A stretch of 64,000 bases of DNA, taken from Megalonaias nervosa. Lineage: Eukaryota > Mollusca > Bivalvia > Unionida > Unionidae. The notes beneath the pieces are model-generated. The model did no database searches. It was not told the DNA's origin and saw only the letters and a program-made list of their open reading frames with translations. Where the stretch lies: the NCBI GenBank assembly GCA_016617855.1, contig JAECUM010031760.1, forward strand, positions 1 to 64,000. Direction: 5' to 3'. Below are positions 12,021 through 21,816 of the stretch, piece by piece. Made by a program: the position numbers and the translations under genes. How positions within the stretch are numbered: the first letter of the stretch is position 1; every line of letters begins with the position of its first letter.

Positions 12021-12525
12021 CATAGTAGTAGTTGTATATTGAGGTTTCAATTCCAAAGAGGGTCTAAGGCTAGAAACCCTCACCCCAAGAATAAATATAT
12101 TATGACATTTTTTGCACCACCTCAGAGACCCCCTCTCCCTCAAAAAACCACCCTCTTATCTCAAAAAAGGATGAAATAATTTGAAACCCAAAGGGGATTC
12201 TAGACCAATAGATTTTTTCATATTAAACAATGAAATATTATATATAATGTATCATTATAATCCAATCCGACATGTTGGATTTGATCTGACAAATTTTGTA
12301 AGAGATTTAATTCAATCAAAGCAGCCTCATGCTATACTGGTATAAAACCTAAAATAATAAGCGATTGTATTAAAAAAGTTGGTTACTATATATCACCAAA
12401 ATATGGATCAGTATGGTTATTCGCGATGACATGAGAACAGTAGGTTGGTCAGATGATATGATGACATTTATTGACAATATAGTTGATATTTTATTTGATA
12501 ATGATATTTCTAAAGTTATACAAAA
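12021..12525 (+). repeat. inner inverted repeat, left arm, proximal block (pairs with 30962-31486)
   Basis: Continues the left Polinton repeat after the insertion. It matches the reverse complement of 30962-31486 at over 90 percent by eye and includes a small gene present once per arm. The inner edge of homology coincides with the stop codon of the first internal minus-strand gene (12526). Confidence 0.92.
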
Positions 12526-12529
12526 TTAA
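12181..12529 (+). pseudogene. Polinton repeat-borne protein, left copy (frameshifted)
   Basis: Counterpart of the intact frame at 30956-31324. Relative to that copy it has a 4-base deletion near 12290 (within GATCTGACAAATTTTG) and a 7-base deletion near 12424 (GCGATGACATG), so it cannot make the full protein. It is an uncharacterised protein of about 120 residues; the family is not recognised. Having it in both inverted repeats means the element originally carried two copies, one reading inward from each end. Confidence 0.6.
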
Positions 12530-13029
12530 ACATCTACTACTGTTGTAACCCATATTTTATGATAATCTTTTTCATATCTGCTGACTCTCATTGGCAGAAT
12601 ATCTGTTAACATAATGTCCATAATACGGAACCCGCGTATTAAATCGTCCATATCATATTTTATACCACGCAAATAAGATCGTATCTGATCAAGTAATTTT
12701 TTATATGTGATACTTGCTGTTTTACAAGCATTTTTTTAGTTGCAAGACGAGGCTCAATTTTTTTTACACGCTGTTGCAATAGAAATACCAACGCCGGATA
12801 TTATTAACAAAAACGGATTTAATGATGCTGCACTTCAAATTTTACCAGAGCTAGTCATTAGCAGTGGTAAATATGATATTACTCGAAGTATTTTGTTATA
12901 GTATTTGTAACATTTTTTCACGCACCAAAGTTTTTTATGATAATATCTGTAATATTGCATTAGAGCGTCCACATCTTGTTTTGGAATTTTATCTGAAATA
13001 TAATTAAAATCAACTATACTTTTTTTCAT
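12526..13029 (-). pseudogene. conserved Polinton protein with HKKLWC motif and hydrophobic segment
   Basis: The first 64 residues are open from Met at 13029 and contain YYRYYHKKLWCVKKCYKYY. The same frame continues after in-frame stops through a hydrophobic Ala/Ile/Gly-rich stretch (SAASLNPFLLIISGVGI) and a C-terminal helical part (LLDQIRSYLRGIKYDMDD). I recall this layout (Tyr/His/Trp/Cys N-terminus, one hydrophobic hairpin, IRSYLRG block) from an unnamed protein in cnidarian and molluscan Polintons; no function is known to me. Two TGA stops and one TAA break it. Its stop lies at the inner edge of the inverted repeat. Confidence 0.65.
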
Positions 13030-13051
13030 TATATAATATTTGTTTACAGTT

Positions 13052-13790
13052 TTATATAATATTTAAAACTTTAGCACCAACAATCGAATCAAGAAACTCA
13101 CGGAACTTATTATTGTTAGGATCAGCTATAAAATCTCTGTACTTGTCATAAACATCTGACGAAGTATCCTTATATCGCTTATCTGTTAATACCTCATTTT
13201 TCTTTAACCAATCAAAACTATTTTCTGCTTCACTCTCGCACAAATCTATTTTATTCACCAAATTACTGTAATCGATTTCTGTTTTATCAATATACCCTAA
13301 TACTAAACTCAACTGATCTAACGTGAAATTTCTGAGAACAAGATGTTGTCTGATAATTGCATATGCGACCACGAAATTTAATAGCATCAATTTTTTTAAG
13401 CTTATCTAGTTCAATTGTAAGAAGACCAACAGCAGAAGCTACTTTTAACATTAATTTTTCTTATGGTTTTTTGAGTATTGTTTTAATTTCGTTGTAATAA
13501 TTTCGTAGTGACAATTGTCTAGAGTATTGTAATGATGGGAATGGAATATCGTCTTCTTCACTTATATCATAATAAGAATCAGACTTTACTTCCAACTTTG
13601 TTTGATTGACTACTTCAAAAAACTTTTCAACATCATCACTAAAATTACTAATTTCATCGTCTAAACTTTTGATTATCTTTAGAGACTCGTTAACAATAAT
13701 CGGATCAAATTCTGTTTTTTTTTTTTAACATATCATTGGCAAAATTGCGTTTGCGTACACTTTAATAATTAACTCTGTGTCTGACGTCAT
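13052..13790 (-). pseudogene. uncharacterised Polinton protein, acidic N-terminal half
   Basis: Starts at ATG 13790, whose ATGA overlaps the stop of the upstream gene (13787-13789). The frame continues, with a slip in a run of Ts near 13720-13731 and a TAA near 13463, through an acidic helical region (IIKSLDDEISNFSDDVEKFF) and then LKVASAVGLLTIELDKLKKI. A further frameshift near 13390 leads into the 112-residue open frame ending at 13052. About 245 residues in total. No family recognised. The three segments are joined by reading context and remain an inference. Confidence 0.5.
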
Positions 13791-14347
13791 AGTAACGATT
13801 TTAACAAGGTTTCTTTGTCATTGTAGTACATACCGAGATGTTTAAAAATATGTCGTTTTGAAAAACTATCATATACATTTTTGTTTCTTTTTATTTTTAT
13901 TTTCTTAGTTTCCGCTAGTTTGTCAAGACGAGTATGATTTTCGTTTATTCGTCTTTCTTCCAATGTTCTTCCACTATAAACTCGTGCTTTTATTAAGTCT
14001 GATTTTATTATCAAATTTATGTTATACCAATCAAGCTCGAGTAATATTTTTTTAAGTATAATTTCAACTTGTTTTTGTTCTTCTAGACAATCACCAGGAT
14101 GACAGTATCTGCTTATAATATCAAAGTTTTCTATTGCTTTTTTAAGTTCTGGTCCTCGCATACACATAACGCGAACAAAATTATACACAAAATCTAGCGA
14201 TGCTAGTCTTTTTAATAAACGGATGCCAGTATATTTCATATTTTGGATTGTTCCTGCTGCTACATTAACAGCTCCAACATCTATTTTAATGTTAAAAATA
14301 TTATCATAAAATTCTCTTGCAATGGTTATAATTGATGGTTCTGCCAT
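13787..14347 (-). CDS. uncharacterised Polinton protein (186 aa)
   Basis: Intact frame of 186 residues starting MAEPSIITIAREFYDNIFNI. It is rich in Lys, Ile, Leu and Arg, predicted largely helical, with a basic C-terminal third (AETKKIKIKRNKNVYDSF) and four cysteines. No domain recognised. It lies 18 bases downstream of the fibre gene on the same strand, and its stop overlaps the next start as ATGA, so the three minus-strand genes look like one transcription unit. It is one of the few element 1 genes with no visible lesion. Confidence 0.7.
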   Translation of the reverse strand: MAEPSIITIAREFYDNIFNIKIDVGAVNVAAGTIQNMKYTGIRLLKRLASLDFVYNFVRVMCMRGPELKKAIENFDIISRYCHPGDCLEEQKQVEIILKKILLELDWYNINLIIKSDLIKARVYSGRTLEERRINENHTRLDKLAETKKIKIKRNKNVYDSFSKRHIFKHLGMYYNDKETLLKSLL

Positions 14348-14364
14348 TATTTTATAGCATTAGA

Positions 14365-15639
14365 TTAAATTTGTTCGTCGAGTGTGTATATTTGAAATGC
14401 TGTCAGTCCTGGAAATGGATGTTCAGCAGCTAAAACATTAACTCGAAAATATAAGTACTTGTTAACAGTGTTTTCTGTCGGGATTGTAAAATACTGTGTT
14501 GTTGAAATGCAACTGTCTGCTGTGCTATACAATGTTGTCCAGTCAATATCATCATTTGATCCTTCCAATTTCCAATCATAAATTCGACCAACATTAGAGT
14601 TTAATCGGCCTCGCAAATGAAATTGCCAAATAGCAACTGGAGTAGGACATTTAATTTTGATCCAAGAATTTTCAACTTCTCCATTTGTCGTCCATTCTTG
14701 TCTATCAGAGAAAACTTAATAAGGATAATTTTCAGGACAATATGCTGATGCGCTTACCTCAAACCCGGCTCGGTTGTCAGTTGCCTTAAACAATATTGGA
14801 ATATACCCAACATTATTTTTGATTCGTTTTACACTACTAGACAGACTATCAACATACGCTTTATTTGTCAGATCGTTAGGGGTAACTGGGACGTAAGTCG
14901 TCATTATCTTGTTGGCTTTCATATTTATGTTACCTGACATCGGTCCACCGGATTTCTTAAAATATGGGGCAAGTTCATCTTTTAACTGAGCATAACTAAT
15001 AGCATCGGTTTCATTAGCTGGTTGTGAGGTTATTGGTAATCCAGTTATTTTTGAGTTATTACTCATTATCAGGCTACCTCCCACTGTGTCGCCGGCTTTG
15101 TTAAGTTTATTATCGTCAACAGATTTTAGTTGTTCATAACTTACAGCTTGTGTTTGATTTGAGTTTTCTGGCGGATATATAATCTCTAAATTTATAAAAA
15201 AAATTTCCTGACATGTTGATATTACCTGTAACTGTTCCACCGATTTTATCAAGTTTGTTATCATCAACATACTTCAACTACAAATAACTTACCGCTTGAG
15301 TTTGATTTAAGTTTGCTGGTGGATACCTGGTCTCCAGATTTATAATTTTTTTCCTGACATATCTAAATTGCCGCTTAAAGTTCCACCAGATTTATCTAGT
15401 TTATTATTGTCGACTAATTTAAGTTGTGCATAACTAACAGCTTGTGTATTAACGACATTTATTGGTGGATAATCTGTTTCTAAATCGAATACTCGTTGAT
15501 TTGACATAAACAAGTTTCACGTCATTGTGTCGCCGGATTTTTTTAGATAGCCTGATAAATCAACCTTACCGTCTGTTATTGTTGTATTTTCAGCCGATCA
15601 ATCTCCTACTAATGTTCCAAATTTTGTATAATAGCTCAT
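14365..15639 (-). pseudogene. fibre-like attachment protein: repeat shaft plus discoidin-like head
   Basis: Starts ATG at 15639 (MSYYTKFGTLVGD). The N-terminal two thirds are about four diverged modules of roughly 140-150 bp, each with a Ser-Gly-Gly/Thr-x-Ser-Gly-Asn-x-x-Met turn followed by Ala-Val-Ser-Tyr-Ala-Gln-Leu-Lys, resembling trimeric phage tail-fibre shafts. The last about 115 residues (14365-14715) contain WIKIKCPTPVAIWQFHLRGR, YDWKLEGSNDD and a Tyr-Phe-Arg-Val strand, an arrangement typical of F5/8 type C (discoidin-like) galactose-binding folds. Two TGA stops, two TAA stops and a frame slip break it. Likely role: host-cell attachment at the capsid vertex. It is divergent from the packaging ATPase across a 55-bp gap. 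Confidence 0.7.
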
Positions 15640-15694
15640 TATTTATTTATCGTCTGACAATTCTTTTTATATAACGTAAAACTGTATAACAATA
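15640..15694. promoter_or_regulatory. divergent intergenic region between fibre and ATPase genes
   Basis: 55 bases, very AT-rich, separating the head-to-head fibre and ATPase starts. It contains TTTTTATATAACG near 15664, a plausible TATA-like element for the ATPase direction. It is the only divergent boundary in the left half of the element, so it is the natural place for a bidirectional promoter. No experimental support. Confidence 0.35.
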
Positions 15695-16319
15695 ATGGCA
15701 AAATCGTCGATATTAAATTTTGATACAGAGCGGTTGGTGAAACATAAACATGAAAACGAACTTCCAGATTGTCATTATCTTTTTGTTGGAAGAACTGGAT
15801 CTGGGAAAACAAACTTACTTATGAATTTACTTCTCGGAGATAATTTTAACTACGATCGCGTTTATATTTACACAATTAATCCACAACAGGATAAGTACGA
15901 GCTACTTAACAATTATAATGACAAACTTCGTGATGGTCTTGAGGCTGATGAAGTTATTTTTTATTATCAAACAACCAGAAGAACTTGTTCCAGTTAATCA
16001 GCTTGATTCGTCCGAACACAAGATAGTTGTTTTTGATGATATTCCGCTAAACAACGAGGAAATTAATAAAATAAGATCATATTTTTCACTATCACGTAAT
16101 AAAAAATGTAATTCTATTTATCTCGCCCAGGGTTTTTATAATGTTGACAGATTTATTCGGCGAAATACTGATTGTTTTATATTATTTCCAGGACTTGACA
16201 ATGTTGACGTTAGAAATATCGCGAACGAAAAATGTGGTGATGTAACAAAAGATAAATTTATTGAATTATATCATAAAGCGAAGGCAACTGAATATGACTT
16301 TTTTTGTTTGATAAATTAA
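15695..16319 (+). pseudogene. DNA-packaging ATPase (FtsK/HerA, A32-like), one frameshift
   Basis: P-loop ATPase that drives genome packaging into the capsid. Walker A is GRTGSGKT (about residues 32-39), the Walker B region is KIVVFDDIP, and the following IYLAQGFYNVDRFIR carries the expected Gln after the Walker B strand. One frameshift near 15966 splits it into two overlapping frames (15695-15997 and 15918-16319); together about 208 residues, near the usual size, though it seems to stop slightly early at FFCLIN. It opens the plus-strand morphogenesis cluster. Confidence 0.95.
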
Positions 16320-16399
16320 CAAATGATACGAGTAAAATGTTTCGTTGTTGTATTGAAAACTATCTACAGTAATGTTTATAGAAAATAGCATATAATAAA

Positions 16400-17903
16400 A
16401 TGGAAAGACAAGCAATGTACAGAAAACATATAGAAAGTCTAAAAAAACTTGCTAAATCTAAAGCTGAACTTAGGCAGATAATCCAACAAGCACGACGTGG
16501 TCAAGTAGCTGCAGCAGAAACAGCAGCAGCCGCTCTCAAACCAGTTACTAAAGCTTTACTTAGAAAACAACCTGAAACTGGTCCACTATCAAAAGAAGAA
16601 TTTAAAAAAAGACAAGAAAAAGGTTTACTCGGACTAGTTAAAGAACAAGAAGAAGCAGCTGCTGGAAGAATTATTACTAGATCTGATGCGGAGAAAAAAA
16701 TATTAGCTGAGTCACTTATAGCAAATATCGCTGATCCGGTTGCAAGACAAACTGAACTAAAAAGGTTGTTGAATAATCCACTGGAACTTCAACGAAGATT
16801 AGCAGAAGCAGTAGTAGTTGGACCGATTGAGAGAAGGTTAGAACAAGAAGAAGAACTTAGAATAGCGAGGGAAAATATAAAAGAAAAACGATTTGACCAT
16901 GATTTGGAAAATATAAATTGTAAAATAAAAGATGATTAGTGTGAGGATTTTAATAAAAAAATATAACTTTAAGAATATGAGAATACATGATGTTAACAAA
17001 GATGAATTTAAAGCTAACGAAAAAATTGCAAAATTAAAAGAAATAAAAAAGAGGGTGATTAGCATTTCAGCAAAGTAGTTTTAGAAAATAAAAATTATCG
17101 TGAGAGTATTAAATTATATCGACATGGAATTATAGCTGATCTTTATATTAAGGCTCTTAATAAAATAAGAAATAACCAATACCGTAGTTTTCATAGTAGT
17201 GGTTTAGATAAAGAAACCAAATTATTGGATGAAGAACCAGAAGAATCAGCATATACACTACAAGCTCCTATAATGACCGAAGAAGATTTACAAATATCAG
17301 AACGTGAATATAAAAGAAATCGTGATGAATATAAAGACAAGACAAAATAAGAAATAACATCAGAAGAATATTCTGATTTTGTTAAAAAATATAATATTTC
17401 TGACGTTGATAATATTTATAATTGGGAAAAAGATAAATACGATAATCTCATTAAAAAATTAAAGATATCATAGAAAAAAGTAAAGAAGCTTACAAAGAAA
17501 TTGGTACAGCTGCAATGGATAATATTGAAGAACTTTTTGAAAAAGCTAGAAATTAAACTATTGCTACTGTTTTTAAAAATGCTGCAAAAAATTTAGAGAT
17601 GAAGAATATGTTGAAAAATATGAATTAGATTTTTACAAATTATATAAACGCTATGATGAAAAGCGATTAAAGTTAACTGAAGAAGAAGAAAGAAAGATAA
17701 CTGGAGAAGGAGTTAGAATATTTTCACCAGTTACTGAAATGATAGGCAGATTAATGTTATTGATATCATCAAAAGAAGCTGGAAATGTTGGTGCTGAAAT
17801 TGACAGTGAAATTGTTGACATACTTGATAATTTGAGATCGGAAAATTTATTAACATCTAACGAATACGAAACTTTACATCGCGATTTATTCGCGGCGATT
17901 TAA
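16400..17903 (+). pseudogene. large coiled-coil Polinton protein
   Basis: The first 179 residues are open: highly charged, Lys/Glu/Arg-rich with an Ala-rich patch (AAAETAAAALKPV) and heptad-like leucines, predicted as long coiled coil. Beyond 16939 the same style continues in shifting frames, ending with an intact stretch (GEGVRIFSPVTEMIGRLMLL ... NEYETLHRDLFAAI) up to the TAA at 17901-17903. Total about 480-500 codons. A large charged protein between ATPase and penton is usual in Polintons of this type; its function is not established. At least four frameshifts or stops. Confidence 0.6.
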
Positions 17904-17925
17904 TTTTATAAAAATATAATGATAA

Positions 17926-18681
17926 ATGTCAGCAACATTGTTACTAGACTCTAGTCAATCTGATAAAGATAGCGCAAATTTTTATGTAAAGTATATTCCG
18001 CCAATAGAACTAGATCGTGAAAAACAATATGAAATTGGACTAATTTCATGCACTTGTTGGCATTCTAGGGCTAATGTAAAAACTGGAGTAAATGATAAAT
18101 TTGAATTTTTAAATATAAATACTCTTAGTGACGGCTGGAAAAAATTTAAAATTCCACAAGGATCCTACAACATAACTGATTTAAATAAAACAATAAAAGA
18201 ACTTATAACAAAAAATAAAGGAGTTGCTGACGATTTTGAGCTAACACCAAATTATAACACGTTAAGAGCCAGAATAACATTAAAAAATGGTATGTTAATC
18301 GATTTTACATCACCAAAAAGTATCGCACCACTAATAGGATTTCTTCATAAAAGTTATGGTGCTCCTGCTAATGAAACCAGAACGTTTGACGGTGAAAATC
18401 CAGTTAATATAACTGATGTAAACGCAATATTGGTAAATTGCTCTATAGCATCTGGATCTTACTCAGCCTTAGGTAGTAAAGGACAAACGATATATAGTTT
18501 TTCACCAGACGTTCCACCAGGATCTCTTATGCAAATTAGTCCACGTCAGGTTATTTATTATCCGCTAAACGTTGAAAGTCAAATAACAGAAGTAAATATG
18601 CAATTGACAGATCAGTCTGGAGGACAGTTAGATCTTAATAATGAAGTTGTTACTTATTATTTACACTTACGAGAACAATAG
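17926..18681 (+). CDS. minor capsid protein (penton, single jelly-roll)
   Basis: Intact frame of 251 residues (MSATLLLDSSQSDKDSANFY). The C-terminal signature IYSFSPDVPPGSLMQISPRQ followed by a strand with VIYYPLN, then ITEVNMQLTDQSGGQLDLN and VTYYLHLREQ, is what I know from Polinton penton proteins, which form the pentameric vertices of the predicted icosahedral virion. The length matches the family. It sits directly upstream of the basic protein and major capsid protein, the standard order. No stop or shift seen, so it is the best preserved structural gene here. Confidence 0.87.
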   Translation: MSATLLLDSSQSDKDSANFYVKYIPPIELDREKQYEIGLISCTCWHSRANVKTGVNDKFEFLNINTLSDGWKKFKIPQGSYNITDLNKTIKELITKNKGVADDFELTPNYNTLRARITLKNGMLIDFTSPKSIAPLIGFLHKSYGAPANETRTFDGENPVNITDVNAILVNCSIASGSYSALGSKGQTIYSFSPDVPPGSLMQISPRQVIYYPLNVESQITEVNMQLTDQSGGQLDLNNEVVTYYLHLREQ

Positions 18682-18771
18682 TAAACATATTATCTAAGGC
18701 AATAAAAGTATACAACCTCAGATATAATGAAACAGAAAATAGTTTATCGAAGAACAATAGTATGAGGATTT

Positions 18772-19071
18772 TTGGGAAATATATTTGCTAAAATTATAGA
18801 AAATGTTCCGGGAATAGCTCATAAAGTTGCACCAATTGCACTTGACGCATCAAAAGCTTTTGCAACTGGAGCTGCATCTGCTGCTGGAACTGCTGTGGGA
18901 CAAAAAATAGCTGATAAAATAAAAAGACCAACAATCAAACAAGCTATTTCAGAAATCGCACCAACAAAAGAAACTCGACGCGCAATGATAACAACAACAA
19001 AAAAACTTTTATCACCGCGAGGGGAACAAATTATACAAAAATTAATATCTAAAGTAAAAACACCGAAATAG
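18772..19071 (+). CDS. small Ala/Lys-rich basic protein between penton and capsid genes
   Basis: About 98 residues beginning around TTG 18772; no in-frame ATG precedes it after a TGA at 18763, so the start has probably been lost. Ala-rich centre (AFATGAASAAGTAVGQKIAD) and basic C-terminus ending KVKTPK. Short, basic and amphipathic in this position suggests a virion-internal DNA- or membrane-associated protein, by analogy with adenoviral minor proteins. No family recognised. Confidence 0.5.
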   Translation: MGNIFAKIIENVPGIAHKVAPIALDASKAFATGAASAAGTAVGQKIADKIKRPTIKQAISEIAPTKETRRAMITTTKKLLSPRGEQIIQKLISKVKTPK

Positions 19072-19121
19072 CTTCGCTATTGCTGATGACAAGATTTTGC
19101 ATAACCTAATAAATAAGAAAA

Positions 19122-20667
19122 ATGTCTGTTAAATATTATCTCGATTTAGCAGAAACTTATGACACAGACGACACAGTAACAGAATTTGAATATGTTGAAT
19201 ATCTTGATGAAAATTCTAACGAACCTAATAAGGCTGGCGACAGAACATTTAATACTCGAGATGATGACGTATTTCTACTGCCTCATAAAGCAATGTTGGA
19301 AGTTCGTAGCCGGATTATGACAGTAGCTAATCCACCTGCCGCAATTGATGCTGGAACAGAAGTAGCTCTTATAAATGACGGTTGGTGTTTATTTAAAGAT
19401 GCTCATATCAGCTGGCCAATCAAACTGTCGAAGATATTTCAAAGCACTTACAAGTTGCAAGTACAATCTTAAATACTATTTCGTTTTCCGATAATGAGTG
19501 GAGATCGACTGCAACTAATATGATGTGGTTTAAAAGATACTGGGGCTGGTGCAATAATTCCTGCGATAAATAAATTTATTTTAAGAACAGCATTAGCTGC
19601 TGGAGCTGATGCTGCTGCAGATCTTGTAATTGTAAGAAATTTCATTATCGCTAATGCTAACAATTTTGGTATAGCCGCACCAGATGCAGCCGCTAATGCA
19701 GATGATATAAGAGTTTCTCTTACTGCTGCTTGTAATAATCTTGATATAGCATCACCAGCTTTAGTTGCAACCAGCACTCAAATGTTAAATTACATTAATA
19801 ACGCAATTAGCGTAAGAAATAAACGTTATGATGAGGGTTATGCTAAGAGAAAGGCACTTGCAGCAGTATCACGTCAAATTACAATGATGCTGCCACTAAG
19901 TACAATATTTGGCTTTTGCAGGGACTATAATAAAGTATTTCGTGGAGTTAAACATGCGCTTATTTTAACTCGATCAGATCAAAACGACGGCCTGTTTAGG
20001 TCAGGTGGGGAATGATGTACAATTTGTCATAAACAAACTTGCACTATGGATGCCACGAATAACACCGAGAGTTTCAAAATCGCTCGAATTAGATGATATT
20101 CTTAAAAACCGCACAAAGAAAATTCATTTTCAGCAACATAAACTATATCAAACAGCAGTTTCAAATACCACAGACTACAAATAGCGAGTCACAACAACGT
20201 CGACTGAACAAAAGCCATGGCAATTATTTGTTGTATTTCAGCAACAAGCGAGACGTGGCAACTAACAACAAAATAATGCGATATTTGATAATGCTAATGT
20301 TAGACGAATATATGCTAGAATAAATTCAAAGCAATACCCGGAGCGAGCAATAGAATGTAATTTTGCAGATGACGCTAATAAAAATATTACTCGACCTTAC
20401 ATGTATCTTATGGACGCATTGCAAAAATATCAGGACGTTGGAGACGGATCTCAGATATCAGTAGAGGAATTTCGTACATTTTATCCGATATTTTATTTTG
20501 ATGTTAGTAAACAAAATGAAAGAGATGTAATTTCAACTGCTGATATTGAAATTACATGGACATTAGAAGCAGGTCCAGCAGCGCAGTTGTACGTGTATGC
20601 GTTAGTGATCAGCGACAGAACTATTACGATTGATTTTGTTGGAGGTAAAATGTCGGTACAAGTTTAA
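19122..20667 (+). pseudogene. major capsid protein (double jelly-roll, hexon-like)
   Basis: Starts MSVKYYLDLAETYDT and ends with the strongly diagnostic region FYPIFYFDVSKQNERD ... YVYALVISDRTITIDF. The middle is legible in one frame from about 19480 to 20012 (Ala/Asn-rich, then VRNKRYDEGYAKRKALAAVS and RDYNKVFRGVKHALILTRSD). Total about 510 codons, as expected. Breaks: a shift near 19472, a TGA near 19518, a shift near 20013, a TAG near 20182 and another shift before 20330. It forms the trimeric capsomers of the predicted icosahedral shell. Downstream is the pVI-like gene. Confidence 0.93.
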
Positions 20668-20687
20668 TCTGTAACTTTAATAATAAG

Positions 20688-21082
20688 ATGACAAAATATA
20701 TTGTAAAAGAAATATATTTGACAGATGGTCAAGTTAAAAAATTAGCAGCTGCTGTTGCAAAGAAAAGGCAAGTATCATTAAAGGTCAACCCCAACATCAA
20801 AGGTGTTTTAGGTACTTTAAAAAATTAATGTTAACCAAAAAACAAGTAAATAAATACGAGCGCAAAAAACCTTTTGTTTTAAATTTAAGTGCTGCACAAA
20901 TAACTGCAATGTCAAAACAAGGTGGTTTCTTCGGTCCGGCACTATCTGTAATGGCCAAAACGTTAATACCTAAAATGTTGCTGGTGTTAGGTACATTAGG
21001 ATTAGCAGCAGCGTCTGGAGCAGTATCTGGCGCAACGAGAAAGGCAGTTGAAGGTCATGGAATAAAGACAATTTTCGTTTAG
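20688..21082 (+). pseudogene. pVI-like / minor capsid protein with GGFFGPAL hydrophobic tail
   Basis: Two frames meet at TAATG (20826-20830). The first, 46 residues (MTKYIVKEIYLTDGQVKKLA), and the second (LTKKQVNKYERKK ... VLNLSAAQITAMSKQGGFFG) repeat the same L-[ST]-x-x-Q-x-x-x-[LIM] module, as in homologues where it is one continuous protein. An A-run just upstream makes a one-base slip the simplest explanation, but stop-start reinitiation is possible. The Gly/Ala-rich hydrophobic C-terminus (ALSVMAKTLIPKMLLVLGTL) suggests membrane interaction during entry, as for adenovirus pVI. Confidence 0.65.
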
Positions 21083-21151
21083 TTTAATGTTTCGTGTGAA
21101 TGTCGATGGCAATAATTTTGCAAGTTTAATTTTATGTGACTGATAAATATA

Positions 21152-21343
21152 ATGCCCAGACGAAAAACAGCAAAAAGAAAGACAATAGCAAAAAGAAAGA
21201 CAACGACGAAAAAAAAGACACGACCGAGGAGAAAAGGTGGATTTATTCCAATAGCCCCGTTACTAGCAGGATTGGCGGGAAGTCTATTGCCAAATCTGTT
21301 AGAAGTAGGACGAGGACTAATGTTGCCAGGAACAAGGAGATAA
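21152..21343 (+). CDS. pX/mu-like small basic core peptide
   Basis: 63 residues: an extremely basic N-terminus (MPRRKTAKRKTIAKRKTTTK) followed by GGFIPIAPLLAGLAGSLLPN and a short tail ending LPGTRR. Basic arm plus GGF-hydrophobic motif matches the adenovirus pX-type core peptides described in adintoviruses and Polintons, likely binding packaged DNA. It lies in the +1 frame inside the extended protease frame, and its stop TAA (21341-21343) overlaps the expected protease start. Confidence 0.75.
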   Translation: MPRRKTAKRKTIAKRKTTTKKKTRPRRKGGFIPIAPLLAGLAGSLLPNLLEVGRGLMLPGTRR

Positions 21344-21801
21344 AGTCTGCGTTAAGTAATTTTGATATACTTGACAAACTAGAAAAAGTAGAAAATTTCA
21401 GTGGAGTTTATTCTAAAGATGAACTTACAGCGATTCCATCGCTAGCGTCTCCGGATTCGTGCGTTATAAATATACAAGATTTTAATGACGGATCTGGCAC
21501 ACATTGGGTAGCTGTTTTTGATAACAATTATTTTGACTCGTTCGGAATTCCACCAGGTGACGCAATAAAAAAATATATGAGTAAAATTCTAGAGACAAAA
21601 TCTCCAGAGATGAAGTCTCTTGCGAAAATAATAAATTATTCGTCTAATCAAATTCAACCAGTTGGAACTTCTGCTTGTGGATACTATTGCGTAATGTTTA
21701 TTAAACAGATGACCGAAAATCCAGATTTTTTAAAGTTTATTTTGCAATTTGACAAACAACCTTCTCACGCTAATGATGAGATTGCATTAAATTTTATCTA
21801 A
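21340..21801 (+). CDS. adenain-like cysteine protease (maturation protease)
   Basis: Adenovirus-type Ulp1-fold endopeptidase that processes capsid proteins. Catalytic His lies in GSGTHWVAVF, the acidic residue in YFDSFGIPP, Gln/Cys in QIQPVGTSACGYYCVMF. The open frame runs back to 21136, but that part is the shifted reading of the basic core peptide; homology begins at IKSALSNFDILDKLEKV. The codon at 21340 is ATA where the start would sit, giving ATAA instead of the ATGA stop-start overlap seen elsewhere in the element, so the start may be lost by one transition. Otherwise intact, about 153 residues. Confidence 0.93.
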   Translation: MKSALSNFDILDKLEKVENFSGVYSKDELTAIPSLASPDSCVINIQDFNDGSGTHWVAVFDNNYFDSFGIPPGDAIKKYMSKILETKSPEMKSLAKIINYSSNQIQPVGTSACGYYCVMFIKQMTENPDFLKFILQFDKQPSHANDEIALNFI

Positions 21802-21816
21802 ACTCACTGATATACA

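Noticed and set aside
19469..19777. 102-codon minus frame, Ala-rich
   Set aside because: Antisense shadow of the capsid gene, whose plus-strand reading has clear family motifs.
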